This document shows positions 63,241 through 64,000 of a stretch of 64,000 nt of DNA, piece by piece. The notes beneath the pieces were generated by a model. That model had not been told where the DNA came from. It made no database searches and saw only the letters and a list, made by a program, of their open reading frames with translations. Numbering within the stretch: position 1 is the stretch's first letter; each line of letters opens with the position of its first letter. The stretch is from NCBI RefSeq assembly GCF_027486195.1, contig NZ_JAIXPP010000087.1:1-64000 (forward strand), in the 5' to 3' direction. The DNA comes from Novosphingobium sp. (GTDB taxonomy: Bacteria > Pseudomonadota > Alphaproteobacteria > Sphingomonadales > Sphingomonadaceae). The position numbers were made by a program, and so were the translations under genes.

Positions 63241-63410
63241 GTTTCTCGCAGAGACGCCAAGCGAAAGAAGAGCGCAGAGAGCTGATCGGGGCGGCGAAGC
63301 TGCTCCAAATCGACTGTACGGCGGCAGGTGCAAGCATCGAAAAAACAGGAGCCTTTGGCTTAGCGCATCATCTTTGTGCGCTCTGTTTCCTCGGCGTCTC
63401 TGCGAGAAAC
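63241..63410. mobile_element. MITE-like 170-bp element with GxxExxY-element termini
   Basis: Bounded by perfect 18-bp terminal inverted repeats (GTTTCTCGCAGAGACGCC), the first 14 bp identical to the ends of the 478-bp element at 50181. Its left end is nearly identical over about 40 bp to the right end of that element in inverted orientation. No ORF of note lies inside. It sits between convergent stops (63224 and 63431). No clear target duplication. Confidence 0.7.
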
Positions 63411-63430
63411 GCTCAACTTTCTTTGAGCCC

Positions 63431-63883
63431 TCAATCCTCTAGCGCCGCGGCCAGCCCGCCCCGGATCGTTTCGAGGTGGCGGCGCAGGACGCGAAGGGCG
63501 GAGATGATTTCGTCTTCAGCCGGCATGGTGCCAGCGCTCGTCGCAGGCTCGGAAACCGGCGCGGGCGCAACTGCAGACTTGGCGCCGCCCTTCCCCGAAA
63601 GCGCCTGCAGCGCGCCGCGGATGGTGTAGCCTTCGCGGTGGAGGAGCTGATCGATTCGCGCGACGAGCGCGACGTCTTCAGGGCGATAGTAGCGGCGGCC
63701 GCCCGCGCGGGTCAGCGGGCGGAGCATAGGGAACTGTTCTTCCCAATAGCGCAGGACATGCTGCTTGAGGCCGAGCGCCTTCGCTACCTCGCCAATCGTG
63801 CGCAGGGCATCGGGCGCCTTGCCGTCCTGGAACGCAGGAGCGGTGTTTGGCGCGGAACCCGGGGAATCAACTGCTGGCAGCAA
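63431..63883 (-). CDS. MerR-family transcriptional regulator
   Basis: A 150-residue regulator with an N-terminal MerR helix-turn-helix and wing: [68 protein letters not shown]. No metal-binding cysteines follow; the C-terminal helix [23 protein letters not shown] should dimerise. It belongs to the group often found directly after ihfA. TTG 63883 follows AAGGA by 5 nt and overlaps the ihfA 3' end by 17 bp. Confidence 0.9.
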   Translation of the reverse strand: MLPAVDSPGSAPNTAPAFQDGKAPDALRTIGEVAKALGLKQHVLRYWEEQFPMLRPLTRAGGRRYYRPEDVALVARIDQLLHREGYTIRGALQALSGKGGAKSAVAPAPVSEPATSAGTMPAEDEIISALRVLRRHLETIRGGLAAALED

Positions 63884-64000
63884 TCCGGTCCTTCAGCATC
63901 TGACTTGCGCGGAACGTCATGACGCGGCGCGGGGTGATGGGCACTTCGACGCCGGTCTTGGGATTGCGACCGACGCGTTCGGCCTTGTCCCGTAACAGAA
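63867..64000 (-). CDS. ihfA: Integration host factor subunit alpha, 3' part only
   Basis: The last 44 or so codons of IHF-alpha, cut by the right window edge. The visible translation [35 protein letters not shown] holds the DNA-bending arm (RNPKTG) and the proline-containing tip, with the TGA at 63867-63869. IHF bends DNA with IHF-beta in promoters and recombination sites. It is not in the ORF track because it is truncated. The merR gene overlaps its end. Confidence 0.9.
   Translation of the reverse strand, partial: LLRDKAERVGRNPKTGVEVPITPRRVMTFRASQMLKDRIAASS

Overview
The window looks like a chromosomal segment of a GC-rich alphaproteobacterium, most likely a sphingomonad (Novosphingobium/Sphingobium-like). 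This is inferred from a class I lysyl-tRNA synthetase, two TonB-dependent receptors with EIVVTA-type boxes, a fused CysNC, an ihfA-merR junction, FNR/FixK boxes beside a cbb3 oxidase, and sphingomonad-style palindromic repeats. Genes are packed tightly on both strands. I found no rRNA, tRNA or CRISPR array. Many long ORFs in the track are antisense shadows caused by high GC.

Layout. 0-5 kb: ccoN-ccoO (cbb3 oxidase, ccoO cut by the window edge), an OmpW-type porin, a secreted S33 peptidase and an oxygen-sensing FnrN regulator, with FNR boxes in front of ccoN and fnrN. 5-9.4 kb: a sulfate-activation operon cysD-cysNC-cysQ-flavin reductase with a palindromic repeat between cysD and cysNC. A LuxR-type regulator diverges from it across two adjacent perfect palindromes. 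10.6-24.6 kb: a catabolic region with a membrane protein, DUF1330 protein, MHS-type transporter and CmcJ/NvfI-family oxidoreductase, an SDR, kynureninase and kynurenine formamidase, divergent hppD plus a VOC protein, a class III CoA-transferase, pxpABC (5-oxoprolinase), a second MFS transporter and a second SDR. 24.6-26.4 kb: lepA. 26.7-38.4 kb: two TonB-dependent receptors (one paired with a secreted alkaline-phosphatase-superfamily enzyme), a GST next to a Tat-exported FAD oxidoreductase, a secreted M20 peptidase and an MDR-family reductase. 38.5-47.3 kb: DUF4197 protein, a membrane GGDEF-EAL-PilZ protein, a PHA-depolymerase-like hydrolase, an N-acyl-D-amino-acid deacylase-like amidohydrolase overlapping an MDR dehydrogenase, and a globin-coupled chemoreceptor. 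47.5-54.3 kb: dnaN, a small secreted protein, fabG and fabD, an LD-carboxypeptidase divergent from a MurC/Mpl-type ligase, and a MarR-like regulator. 54.6-64 kb: prolyl-4-hydroxylase-like dioxygenase, class I LysRS, nitroreductase, a bacterial-PH-like membrane protein, a lone flagellin, a DinG/XPD-type helicase, a SixA-like phosphatase, a MerR regulator and the 3' end of ihfA.

The most unusual item is a pair of small elements with the same terminal inverted repeats (GTTTCTCGCAGAGA...). One, 478 bp at 50181-50658, sits between fabD and fabG and encodes only a GxxExxY protein with PD-(D/E)XK nuclease residues. The other, 170 bp at 63241-63410, has the same ends and no gene. Together they look like a nuclease-encoding mini-element and a MITE-like relative.

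How the genes work together: FnrN probably switches on the high-affinity cbb3 oxidase and itself when oxygen falls. The cys operon makes and recycles PAPS. The kyn/hpp/pxp region holds steps for opening and exporting or importing aromatic and lactam compounds, but lacks the neighbouring steps (tryptophan dioxygenase, homogentisate dioxygenase), so its true substrate is open. LdcA and the Mpl-type ligase fit murein-peptide recycling. All functional statements are from reading translated sequence; no database search was possible.
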